A program made the position numbers and the translations under genes. The notes beneath the pieces were generated by a model that had not been told where the DNA came from, ran no database searches, and was given only the letters and a program-made list of their open reading frames with translations. This document shows positions 1 through 5,214 of a stretch of 6,841 nt of DNA, one piece after another. This DNA comes from Planctomycetota bacterium. Lineage in GTDB: Bacteria > Planctomycetota > Planctomycetia > Pirellulales > S012-138. The first letter of the stretch is position 1. Each line of letters begins with the position of its first letter. The stretch covers positions 1 through 6,841 of the forward strand of contig JALSGI010000035.1 of NCBI GenBank assembly GCA_026982835.1, given 5' to 3'.

Positions 1-1
1 C

Positions 2-748
2 AAGGAGGAGCTCTCCGCCTGGGACGGCTCTTACGATCCGGAGAGCCGCGCCGCCACGCTCTTTACATTGCTTTACGGCAGCCTGGTGTGGGAACTGGCC
101 CACCTGGGCACCCGGAAGCGAAAACGCAAGACCCTTTCCTGGCAACAATTACTCTACGCCGGCACGCAGTTGGGCTATTCCACTTCGCTGCTTACCTGCG
201 TGGATCGCCTGCTCAAAAAAAAATCGACCCGCTCCTGGTGGAAGGACCGCCAGGAGCTGGCCCAACTGGTCCGCAAGGCCGCCCGAGCCATCGATGTGGA
301 AAAGGTGGAGCCGTGGGGGCGGTTCAACAGCTTCCAGTTCGTGAACCGTTTTTTCGAGGGTCCGTGGATGGGCCGGGCGTTGGGATTTCACACAGGCCAG
401 TTGCCCATGCCCGGCTGTTTCGCCACGCCGTTTCAGGGGTTTCTGGCCCGGGTGGGACGGCGGGAAACGACCTATGCCCCCTCGTATCACTTTGTAACCG
501 ACCTGGGCCAGGACCTGGCCTGGACCAACCTGCCCGGCGGCCCCAGCGAAAGCGGCTTTTCCCGGTGGTACAAAAGCGGCATTGCCGCCTGGCTGGAGGG
601 ACGTTACAAGCTGCTGGCTCCGTTCCCGGAACCGAAAGCTGCGCCTCCCGAACAGGACGGCCGCCCCGGGGCGCAAACCGCCAAGCGCTCCGCTCCAGCC
701 GAAGCCACTGCGACGTCGAAGAAAAAACAGCGGGAGCTTTCTGCCTAA
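2..748 (+). CDS. Penicillin acylase family (S45) protein, C-terminal part; 5' end outside window
   Basis: The frame is open from the left edge to TAA at 746-748, giving 248 visible residues. It starts inside a family-typical segment (AWDGSYDPESRAATLF, residues 6-21), so the real start lies upstream; the TTG at position 68 falls inside this conserved stretch and is not a credible start. The C-terminal S45 signature is clear: WGRFNSF (105-111), FATPFQG (140-146), APSYHFVTDLG (159-169), NLPGGPSES (176-184) and AAWLEGRY (195-202). Known family role: Ntn hydrolases that autoprocess into alpha and beta chains, are usually exported, and cleave amide bonds in penicillins, acyl-homoserine lactones or related amides. 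The catalytic N-terminal Ser of the beta chain would lie upstream and cannot be checked here. Residues from about 208 to the end are a Pro/Ala/Lys-rich tail beyond the conserved fold. A run of nine A (215-223) encodes KKK and leaves the frame intact. Substrate unknown; family call strong. Confidence 0.85.
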   Translation, partial: KEELSAWDGSYDPESRAATLFTLLYGSLVWELAHLGTRKRKRKTLSWQQLLYAGTQLGYSTSLLTCVDRLLKKKSTRSWWKDRQELAQLVRKAARAIDVEKVEPWGRFNSFQFVNRFFEGPWMGRALGFHTGQLPMPGCFATPFQGFLARVGRRETTYAPSYHFVTDLGQDLAWTNLPGGPSESGFSRWYKSGIAAWLEGRYKLLAPFPEPKAAPPEQDGRPGAQTAKRSAPAEATATSKKKQRELSA

Positions 749-1024
749 GCTATAGGAGTCCCCCTGCTCGCAGGCAGCTTGTCCCGTGGCACATAAATGC
801 CACCTCGGCCAGCCGGTCACTGGTTGATTGCATCAATCAGCGTTTGTTGCTTGTTCTTGCTCGGCGAGCTGCATGCGTGAGCACGCAGTTTTTTTGGACC
901 GGATCGGACGTCGCTTCGTTTGAAGTAACCGGGAGCTGAGTACGTGTTTAGCCAGCTAGCACATCACTTGGTTTGGCGCTTCCATGCTAGGAGAGAAAGA
1001 GAATAAGCGTATTTCTTGCAAAAG
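749..1024. other. Spacer after the acylase gene with several small inverted repeats
   Basis: No convincing gene is present. The stretch looks less G+C-rich than the flanking genes. It contains GTGGCA/TGCCAC arms with a 6-nt loop at 786-803, TGATTG/CAATCA arms with a 3-nt spacer at 825-839, and a hairpin followed by seven T at 874-895 (listed separately). The section near 1001-1024 (AGCGTATTTCTTGCAA) resembles the DNA just left of the palindrome at 4889 (AGCGTTTCTTCTTGCAA near 4870-4886). The repeat unit therefore seems to extend leftward of its hairpin. Confidence 0.5.
874..895 (+). terminator. Likely intrinsic terminator downstream of the acylase gene
   Basis: TGCGT (874-878) and ACGCA (883-887) can pair around the loop GAGC. 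The stem is followed by one G and then seven T (889-895). This is the standard hairpin-plus-U-tract arrangement on the plus strand, about 125 nt after the acylase stop codon. The stem is short, so efficiency is uncertain. It could end the acylase transcript or a short 3'-UTR RNA. Confidence 0.5.
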
Positions 1025-1051
1025 GGCGAGCCGCGTACCTTCAGCCAGCGG
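1025..1051 (+). repeat. Palindromic repeat copy, asymmetric 27-nt type, diverged
   Basis: This 27-nt stretch begins GGCGAGCCGCG and ends CAGCCAGCGG. It matches the copy at 4979-5005 at 24 of 27 positions and is therefore the most diverged of three copies (the third is inverted at 6641-6667). The ends pair only weakly, unlike the perfect 8-bp stems of the other subtype. Confidence 0.7.
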
Positions 1052-1075
1052 AGGACGGCAGGCTGTGGGTCACTG

Positions 1076-1089
1076 GGAGCTTCCGCTCC
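1076..1089. repeat. Short TTCC-loop hairpin
   Basis: GGAGC (1076-1080), loop TTCC, GCTCC (1085-1089). It has the same shape as GGTGC-TTCC-GCACC at 4844-4857 and its inverse at 6699-6712. The middle base pair is swapped (A-T here, T-A there), which keeps pairing. Confidence 0.55.
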
Positions 1090-1118
1090 GGGCAAGAATC
1101 AGCGCCAATCCCCAACCC

Positions 1119-1143
1119 GCGAGCCGGGAGCGTCAGCTCCCGG
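1119..1143 (+). repeat. Palindromic repeat copy, GGCGAGC type, perfect 8-bp stem
   Basis: After the GCGAG end, CCGGGAGC (1124-1131) pairs perfectly with GCTCCCGG (1136-1143) around the loop GTCA. It shares its stem sequence with the copy at 5014-5033, whose loop is ACGA. It lies in the convergent spacer between the acylase and leuB-like genes. Confidence 0.8.
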
Positions 1144-1154
1144 AGCAAAACCGC

Positions 1155-1206
1155 AAAAAAAACGTTTTTTCTGGCTCTCCCCCGGCTGAAGCCGGGGGCT
1201 CGCCAG
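1155..1206 (-). repeat. Extended palindromic repeat, possibly the leuB-like gene's terminator
   Basis: The core CCCCCGGC (1179-1186), loop TGAA, GCCGGGGG (1191-1198) is a perfect 8-bp stem. Outside a 3x3 internal loop, CTGGC (1171-1175) pairs with GCCAG (1202-1206). The orientation-defining GGCGAGC end is on the minus strand. Read on the minus strand, this hairpin starts about 22 nt after the leuB-like stop codon, and is followed by A6, CG and then T8 (1162-1155). The T-tract begins eight nt after the hairpin, so a terminator role is plausible but not canonical. A degenerate copy with the same AGAGCCA-plus-A-run tail lies at 6549-6593. Confidence 0.6.
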
Positions 1207-1227
1207 AGTGTGTTTTTCAACGGCCCC

Positions 1228-2313
1228 CTACAACGCCTCGACCACCAGGTCGCCCACCTGGCTGGTGCTGTAGCCCATTCGCCCAGCGGCCTGGCTTTTC
1301 ATCTTGTTGCCGGTGACGTACTGAATGGCCTTCAGCACCCGCTGTGCGGCTTGGGGATAGCCGCTGTGTTCCAGCAGCATGGCCATCGCTCCGATGGCGG
1401 CAATCGGGTTGATGACCCCCTGGCCGGTGTACTTGGGGGCCGAGCCGCCCATGGGCTCGAACATGCTGGTGCCGCCGGGGTCGGGGTTGATGTTTCCGCC
1501 GGCGGCCACGCCCATCCCTCCCTGCAAAATGGCCCCCAGGTCGGTGATGATGTCCCCGAACATGTTGGTGGTGACGATCACGTCGTAGTATTCGGGGTTT
1601 TTCACCATCCACATGCAGCAGGCATCGACGTGGTTGTAGTCGGCTTCCACATCGGGGTACTCCCGGGCCACATCCTGGAAGGTGCGCCACCACAGATCGT
1701 GGCCGTAGGTGAGCACGTTGGTCTTGGCCACCAGGGTGAGCCGCTTGCCCTTGGGGTTGTTTCGCCGCCGGGTGTACTCGAAGGCCCAGCGAATGCACCG
1801 CTCGCAGCCTTTGCGGGTAAACAGGGCGGTTTGCACGGCCACTTCGTCCGGGGTGCCCTTTTTGAGAAAACCGCCGGTGCCGCAATACAGGTCCTCGGTG
1901 TTTTCGCGGACCACGACGAAGTCGATATCCTCGGGCCCTTTGTCCTTGAGCGGGGTTTCCACCCCGGGGTAGAGCTTCACAGGCCGGAGGTTGATGTACT
2001 GGTCGAGCTGGAAGCGGATCTGAAGCAACAGCCCCTTTTCCAGCACGCCCGGGGGGACGTCCGGATGGCCCACCGCTCCCAGGAAGATGGCGTCGAAGCT
2101 GCGCAGGTGGTCCAGCCCTCCCTCGGGGATGATTTCGCCGGTGCGCAGGTAGCGATCGCCGCCCCAGTCCAGCAGCTCGGTCTCGTAGGTGATCCCCTCC
2201 AGTTCGGCCACCGCGCGGAGGACTTTCATCGCCTCGTCGGTCACCTCCGGGCCGGTGCCGTCGCCGGGGATGACGGCGATTTTGAGCACTTGGGTTTGCT
2301 CGCTTTGGCTCAT
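1228..2313 (-). CDS. leuB: 3-isopropylmalate dehydrogenase-like beta-decarboxylating dehydrogenase
   Basis: A 361-residue protein, normal length for the isocitrate/isopropylmalate dehydrogenase family. It would oxidise and decarboxylate (2R,3S)-3-isopropylmalate to 2-oxoisocaproate in leucine synthesis. Visible motifs: PGDGTGPE (16-23); substrate-binding R100 and R110 in IRFQLDQYINLRP; R136 and Y143 in VVRENTEDLY; K197 in AKTNV; metal-binding D230 and D254/D258 in NMFGDIITD; and GGSAPKYTG (289-297) for the cofactor. The hydrophobic EKGLLLQIR loop (92-100) resembles isopropylmalate enzymes, not the Ser/Asn of isocitrate enzymes. Actinobacterial LeuB shows the same layout (VLERGLLLRLRF). Oddities: the usual HGSAP histidine is Gly, and Lys-Tyr follows SAP where NAD-dependent LeuB has Asp, so NADP use is possible. 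The ATG at 2313 is the start that fits the family N-terminus; no good Shine-Dalgarno is seen. The gene lies 65 nt after asd, probably in the same transcript. A tartrate/malate-type relative is the main alternative. Confidence 0.8.
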   Translation of the reverse strand: MSQSEQTQVLKIAVIPGDGTGPEVTDEAMKVLRAVAELEGITYETELLDWGGDRYLRTGEIIPEGGLDHLRSFDAIFLGAVGHPDVPPGVLEKGLLLQIRFQLDQYINLRPVKLYPGVETPLKDKGPEDIDFVVVRENTEDLYCGTGGFLKKGTPDEVAVQTALFTRKGCERCIRWAFEYTRRRNNPKGKRLTLVAKTNVLTYGHDLWWRTFQDVAREYPDVEADYNHVDACCMWMVKNPEYYDVIVTTNMFGDIITDLGAILQGGMGVAAGGNINPDPGGTSMFEPMGGSAPKYTGQGVINPIAAIGAMAMLLEHSGYPQAAQRVLKAIQYVTGNKMKSQAAGRMGYSTSQVGDLVVEAL

Positions 2314-2378
2314 GGCTTTTGCTTTCGTTCCAAGGGGGCTTCAACGGCTTGCTCGCAAAGGCTTGCCGGGTGGCTCGC

Positions 2379-3383
2379 TCAAGCATTCTCCAGCAGCAGC
2401 TCGGCGATTTGCACGGCGTTGGTGGCGGCGCCTTTTCGCAGGTTGTCGCTGACACACCAGAAGGCCAGGCCGTTGGGGCTGGACAGATCGCGGCGCACCC
2501 GACCCACGAACACCTCGTCGCGCCCGCTGCACTGGCAGGGCAGCGGGTAGTGGCCCGCGGCCAGGTCGTCGCAAAGCTCGATGCCCGGAAACTCCGCCAA
2601 CAGCCGCCGGGCTTCCTCCACGCTCAGGGGGCGGCGGGTTTCCACCAGGATGCTCTCGCTGTGGCAGTTGGCAACCGGCACGCGCACGCAGGTGGGGCAG
2701 ACGCGGATGGAGTCGTCCTCCAGGATTTTCTGCGTCTCCCACACCATTTTCATCTCCTCGGAGGTGTAACCCTCGTGTTTCTCCGAGCCGATCTGGGGGA
2801 TGAGGTTGAAGGCGATCGGGTGGGCAAACGCTTCGTATTGGTAGGGGCGCCCCTCGACGGCGGCTCGGGTGCCCTGTTCCAGGTCGCGGATGCCGGCCAC
2901 CCCTGCCCCGCTGGTGGCCTGGTAGGTGCTCACCACCACGCGGGTGATCTGGGCTGCGTCGTGCAGCGGCTTGATGGCCACCACCATTTGCGTGGTGGAG
3001 CAGTTGGGGCTGGCGATGATCCCCTGGTGATCGCGGACCGCATGGGGGTTCACCTCGGGAACGACCAGCTTCACGTGCGGTTCCATTCGCCAGGCGCCGC
3101 TTTCATCCACTACCACGGCCCCGCGCTTGACCGCCTGGGGGATGTACTCCCGGGCCACCGGGTCGGGGGTGGAGCTGATGACCAGGTCGCCGCGGCGAAA
3201 CACCTTCGGGCGCAGCTCCTCCACCGTGTGCTCCCGGCCGCGGAAAGGAAGCGTGCTTCCGGCACTGCGGGCCGAGGCCAGAAAGAGCACCTCCTGGATG
3301 GGAAAATTGCGCTCCTCCAGCAGCGTGCGGATCAACCGGCCCACGGCTCCCGTGGCCCCGACCACCACCACGCGATCAAACAC
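2379..3383 (-). CDS. asd: Aspartate-semialdehyde dehydrogenase
   Basis: A 334-residue protein, normal for bacterial Asd. It reduces L-aspartyl-4-phosphate to aspartate-semialdehyde with NADPH, the branch point to lysine/diaminopimelate, threonine and methionine. Motifs run in order: GATGAVG nucleotide loop (9-15); RSAG (39-42); catalytic Cys128 in SPNCSTTQ; Gln155 in STYQATSGAG; NLIPQIG (193-199); E209 and K212 in TSEEMKM; substrate-binding R234 and the general-base His241 in RVPVANCHSES; VFVGRVRRD (291-299); and the C-terminal SDNLRKGAATNAVQIAE. The first part of the protein has SSTPDPVAR (70-78) where many homologues have a Ser-Ala-Gly-Gly loop, a mild divergence. The start is GTG at 3383-3381, supported by AAAGGAG eight nt upstream. 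It is first of a two-gene minus-strand unit with the leuB-like gene; adjacency of asd and leuB is also known in other bacteria. Confidence 0.95.
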   Translation of the reverse strand: MFDRVVVVGATGAVGRLIRTLLEERNFPIQEVLFLASARSAGSTLPFRGREHTVEELRPKVFRRGDLVISSTPDPVAREYIPQAVKRGAVVVDESGAWRMEPHVKLVVPEVNPHAVRDHQGIIASPNCSTTQMVVAIKPLHDAAQITRVVVSTYQATSGAGVAGIRDLEQGTRAAVEGRPYQYEAFAHPIAFNLIPQIGSEKHEGYTSEEMKMVWETQKILEDDSIRVCPTCVRVPVANCHSESILVETRRPLSVEEARRLLAEFPGIELCDDLAAGHYPLPCQCSGRDEVFVGRVRRDLSSPNGLAFWCVSDNLRKGAATNAVQIAELLLENA

Positions 3384-3391
3384 CGCTCAAA

Positions 3392-3398
3392 CTCCTTT
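3392..3398 (-). promoter_or_regulatory. Ribosome binding site of asd
   Basis: Read on the minus strand the sequence is AAAGGAG, followed by eight nt and then the GTG start codon. This is a strong match to the Shine-Dalgarno consensus at ideal spacing and decides the GTG start. Confidence 0.8.
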
Positions 3399-3587
3399 GG
3401 GAGAAAAAAGGGGAAATCGCCGCCTGGCTTCGCCGCAATCGGATGCAGTGGTTGCAGGCAAAACGGCGGGATTCTAACGTACCATAAACCAAACGGTCTG
3501 CTTGTCCAGTGGCCTGGGGCGGCTTAGGCTGCCTGGAAGGATGTTGGTGGATATTTCCTGCAAGTACACTTGCGGAGCGATCTTGCC
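3399..3587. promoter_or_regulatory. Divergent spacer between asd and the DUF1080 gene
   Basis: Promoters for both directions should lie here. On the minus strand, TAGAAT at 3476-3471 is a fair -10 match about 90 nt before the asd start, but no -35 at proper spacing was found. For the plus direction, GGAG at 3574-3577 sits ten nt before the ATG at 3588. A 6-bp inverted repeat, GCAAGT-AC-ACTTGC (3560-3573), lies directly before that site and could be an operator. None of the GGCGAGC-type palindromes seen in the other long spacers occurs here. Confidence 0.4.
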
Positions 3588-4772
3588 ATGCGTGGTTTTT
3601 GCTGGTTGTGGCTTGCTGCCGGAGCGTGTTGCCTGGTTCCCGCCGCCGTGGCCCAAGAAGAACAGCCCAACCGCCTCACACCCCAGCAGGTGCAGGAAGG
3701 TTGGATTTTGCTTTTTGACGGCGAGACGCTTTTCGGCTGGCGGAAGATGAGCCGGGCCAACTGGCGCGTGCAGCAGGGAGCCATCGTGGTGGACCAGGGG
3801 GAACCGGGGCTGTTGCGCACCGGGAGCCAGTTTTCCGACTACCGCCTGGTGCTCCAGTTCCGCGCCCCGGCCGGCACCAACAGCGGCGTGTTCCTCCACA
3901 CCAGCCCCCGGCCTCGGAATCCCCAGACCGATTGCTACGAAGTGAACATCGCCGATCCCGACACCAGCCCCTTTCCCACCGGCTCGCTGGTGGGCCGGGT
4001 GCGGGGGGCCGATCCGCCCCGGCTGGACGCCCGTTGGCACACAATGGACATCACCGTGCAAGCAGGAGAGGTGCAAGTGCACGTCGATGGCAAACTCATC
4101 ACCCGCTACCGCGACCCCCGCCCGCTTGGCCGAGGGTACGTGGGCCTGCAATTCAACCGCGGGCCGGTGGCGTTTCGCTCGGTGCGGCTCAAGCCGCTGG
4201 GGCTGAAGCCCCTGCTGGACCGGGAGCTTTCCCAGTGGCGGCCCTATCCGGGAAAGCCTGCCCGGTTCGAGGTGGACTCCCAAGGGGTGCTCCGGGTGCG
4301 CGGGGGGCCGGGCCAATTGGAAACCCGGCAGCGGTTCGGCGATTTTGTGTTGCGGCTGGACGTGCGGGTCAACGGCCGGGGGCTCAACTCCGGGGTGTTT
4401 TTTCGCTGCATTCCGGGCCGGTTCTGGCAGGGCTATGAAAGCCAGATCCAAAACAGCTTCCACCAGGGAGACCGCACCCGGCCGGTGGATTGCGGCACCG
4501 GCGGCTTTTACCGCCGCCAGAACGCTCGCCGCGTGGTGGCCGACGACCTGACGTGGTTCACCAAGGTGCTGGTGGTAAGCGGCAACCACATGGCCTGCTG
4601 GGTGAACGGCTACCAAGTGAGCGACTGGACCGACCGCCGAGGGCCGCACGAAAACCCCCGCCGCGGCTGCCGCCGGGCCCCGGGCACGCTGGCCCTGCAG
4701 GCCCACGACCCGGGCACCGATCTTTCGTTTCGCAACATCCAGGCGGCCGAGCTTCGCCCTCGGGGGAAGTGA
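3588..4772 (+). CDS. Secreted protein with two tandem DUF1080 (3-keto-disaccharide hydrolase) domains
   Basis: A 394-residue protein when started at ATG 3588, which has GGAG ten nt upstream and puts a signal peptide at the very N-terminus. The TTG at 3570 would add six residues before it. Residues 1-22 form a hydrophobic export signal ending AAVA, with likely cleavage before QEEQ. The first DUF1080 domain is about 39-203 (GWILLFDGETLFGWR, then NSGVFLHTSP 98-107, DCYEVNIAD 115-123). The second is about 207-389 (NSGVFFRCIPG 267-277, GYESQIQN 282-289, TGGFYRR 304-310). The matching NSGVF-to-YE blocks show an internal duplication. Known family role: concanavalin-like fold, very abundant in Planctomycetota, with some members cleaving 3-keto-glycosides. 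The actual substrate is unknown. Predicted location is periplasm or outside the cell. It is upstream of the phosphofructokinase gene on the same strand, but the 442-nt repeat-rich gap argues against a shared operon. Confidence 0.85.
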   Translation: MRGFCWLWLAAGACCLVPAAVAQEEQPNRLTPQQVQEGWILLFDGETLFGWRKMSRANWRVQQGAIVVDQGEPGLLRTGSQFSDYRLVLQFRAPAGTNSGVFLHTSPRPRNPQTDCYEVNIADPDTSPFPTGSLVGRVRGADPPRLDARWHTMDITVQAGEVQVHVDGKLITRYRDPRPLGRGYVGLQFNRGPVAFRSVRLKPLGLKPLLDRELSQWRPYPGKPARFEVDSQGVLRVRGGPGQLETRQRFGDFVLRLDVRVNGRGLNSGVFFRCIPGRFWQGYESQIQNSFHQGDRTRPVDCGTGGFYRRQNARRVVADDLTWFTKVLVVSGNHMACWVNGYQVSDWTDRRGPHENPRRGCRRAPGTLALQAHDPGTDLSFRNIQAAELRPRGK

Positions 4773-4778
4773 AGTGCG

Positions 4779-4857
4779 GCTTGCGGCTTGCGCCGGAGCT
4801 GTCGCTCCGGAGGTCTTGGGTCGTGGGTCTTGGGTCTTGCGGCGGTGCTTCCGCACC
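4779..4857 (+). repeat. Composite repeat block, left copy, with 18-nt extra hairpin
   Basis: The block has three parts in order. First is a 16-nt lead (4779-4794) containing two TTGCG motifs. Second is a region that includes the hairpin CCGGAGC-TGTC-GCTCCGG (4793-4810). Third is a 43-nt module (4815-4857) of four 7-nt units (CTTGGGT, CGTGGGT, CTTGGGT, CTTGCGG) and the hairpin GGTGC-TTCC-GCACC (4844-4857). The reverse complement of 6699-6759 matches the lead at 15 of 16 positions and the module at 42 of 43. That right copy lacks 18 nt carrying the first hairpin. It begins seven nt after the DUF1080 stop codon. Confidence 0.85.
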
Positions 4858-4888
4858 AGTGCGAGAAAAAGCGTTTCTTCTTGCAACC

Positions 4889-4914
4889 GGCGAGCCGCCG
4901 ACTTCAGTCGGCGG
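4889..4914 (+). repeat. Palindromic repeat copy, GGCGAGC type
   Basis: GGCGAG is followed by CCGCCGAC (4895-4902), loop TTCA, GTCGGCGG (4907-4914), a perfect 8-bp stem. It is the first of the palindromes in this spacer. The 26 nt or so that follow are G-rich and contain the direct repeat GGCGTGG (4917-4923 and 4925-4931). Confidence 0.8.
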
Positions 4915-4946
4915 AGGGCGTGGAGGCGTGGGGGGCTTGGCGGCTT

Positions 4947-5033
4947 GGCGAGCCGCCGGCGTGAGCCGGCGGTTGAACGGCGAGCCGCGCACCGTCAGCC
5001 CGCGGTTAGCGAGCCGGGAGCACGAGCTCCCGG
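4947..5033 (+). repeat. Tandem array of three palindromic repeats
   Basis: Three units start at 4947, 4979 and 5008, so the period is about 30 nt. Unit 1 pairs CCGCCGGC (4953-4960) with GCCGGCGG (4965-4972) around GTGA. Unit 2 (4979-5005) is the asymmetric 27-nt type whose ends CCGCG and CGCGG pair. Unit 3 pairs CCGGGAGC (5014-5021) with GCTCCCGG (5026-5033) around ACGA. All three have the same orientation. The linker TTGAAC between units 1 and 2 has a counterpart, TTGAGC, in the inverted cluster near 6635-6640. Confidence 0.85.
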
Positions 5034-5072
5034 TTGCTTCGAACCAAGCAACGGCGACACGGTTCAAAACAA

Positions 5073-5098
5073 CCGCAAGCTCACGCTTGCGGCTCGCC
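5073..5098 (-). repeat. Palindromic repeat copy, inverted orientation
   Basis: CCGCAAGC (5073-5080) pairs perfectly with GCTTGCGG (5085-5092); CTCGCC follows. On the minus strand it therefore reads GGCGAG, stem, loop GTGA, stem. It faces the three-unit array at 4947-5033. Confidence 0.8.
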
Positions 5099-5134
5099 GC
5101 AGCGAGAACAAACTCCCCGGCAAGCCGGCTCTGG

Positions 5135-5163
5135 CTGGCACTTCCGGCCCCCGTTGCTAAAAT
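5135..5163 (+). promoter_or_regulatory. Candidate promoter of the phosphofructokinase gene
   Basis: A -35-like CTGGCA (5135-5140), a 17-bp spacer and a -10-like TAAAAT (5158-5163), directly preceded by TGC (5155-5157), which fits an extended -10 element. Transcription would begin near 5170, giving a leader of about 45 nt. The match is to the general sigma-70 consensus; planctomycete promoters may deviate from it. Confidence 0.45.
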
Positions 5164-5202
5164 CCACGGCAACGATCTTTGCCAGCGATGTTTTCTTCGC
5201 AG

Positions 5203-5206
5203 AGGA
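5203..5206 (+). promoter_or_regulatory. Ribosome binding site deciding the phosphofructokinase start
   Basis: AGGA within AGAGGAA lies eight nt before ATG 5215. It supports that start over the upstream in-frame TTG 5179 and ATG 5188, neither of which has a comparable site. Confidence 0.65.
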
Positions 5207-5214
5207 ACACCCCC

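Noticed and set aside
88..939. Long plus-strand open frame overlapping the acylase gene
   Set aside because: It overlaps the acylase, which has clear S45 motifs in another frame. Its translation is Gly/Pro/Arg-rich with no recognisable domain, as expected from a high-GC shadow frame.
984..1316. Open frame of 110 codons with an AGGAGAG-like sequence near its start
   Set aside because: It runs through three palindromic repeats and then antisense into the end of the leuB-like gene. No domain is recognisable, and the AGGAG lies inside the frame, not before its ATG.
2314..2378. Palindromic repeat remnant between asd and the leuB-like gene
   Set aside because: GCGAGC-like pieces are present but no arms pair as in the true copies, so it cannot be separated from chance in high-GC DNA.
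1210..2550. 446-codon plus-strand open frame
   Set aside because: It is the antisense of the leuB-like gene and the end of asd; composition is His/Gly/Val-rich, with no family match.
3524..3556. Sigma-70-like promoter for the DUF1080 gene (TTAGGC and ATATTT)
   Set aside because: The two hexamers are about 21 bp apart and both match poorly.
3588..3640. Lipoprotein signal in the DUF1080 protein (AGAC near residues 11-14)
   Set aside because: The position before the Cys does not fit the lipobox well (Ala at -3), and an AVA signal-peptidase I site follows at residue 22.
3474..4886. 470-codon minus-strand open frame
   Set aside because: Antisense to the double-DUF1080 gene, which has a signal peptide and clear domains. 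Its N-terminus is translated from the composite repeat.
4947..5098. CRISPR array
   Set aside because: The units are palindromes with a period of about 30 nt, no unique spacers between identical repeats, mixed orientation and differing stem sequences. No cas gene is in the window.
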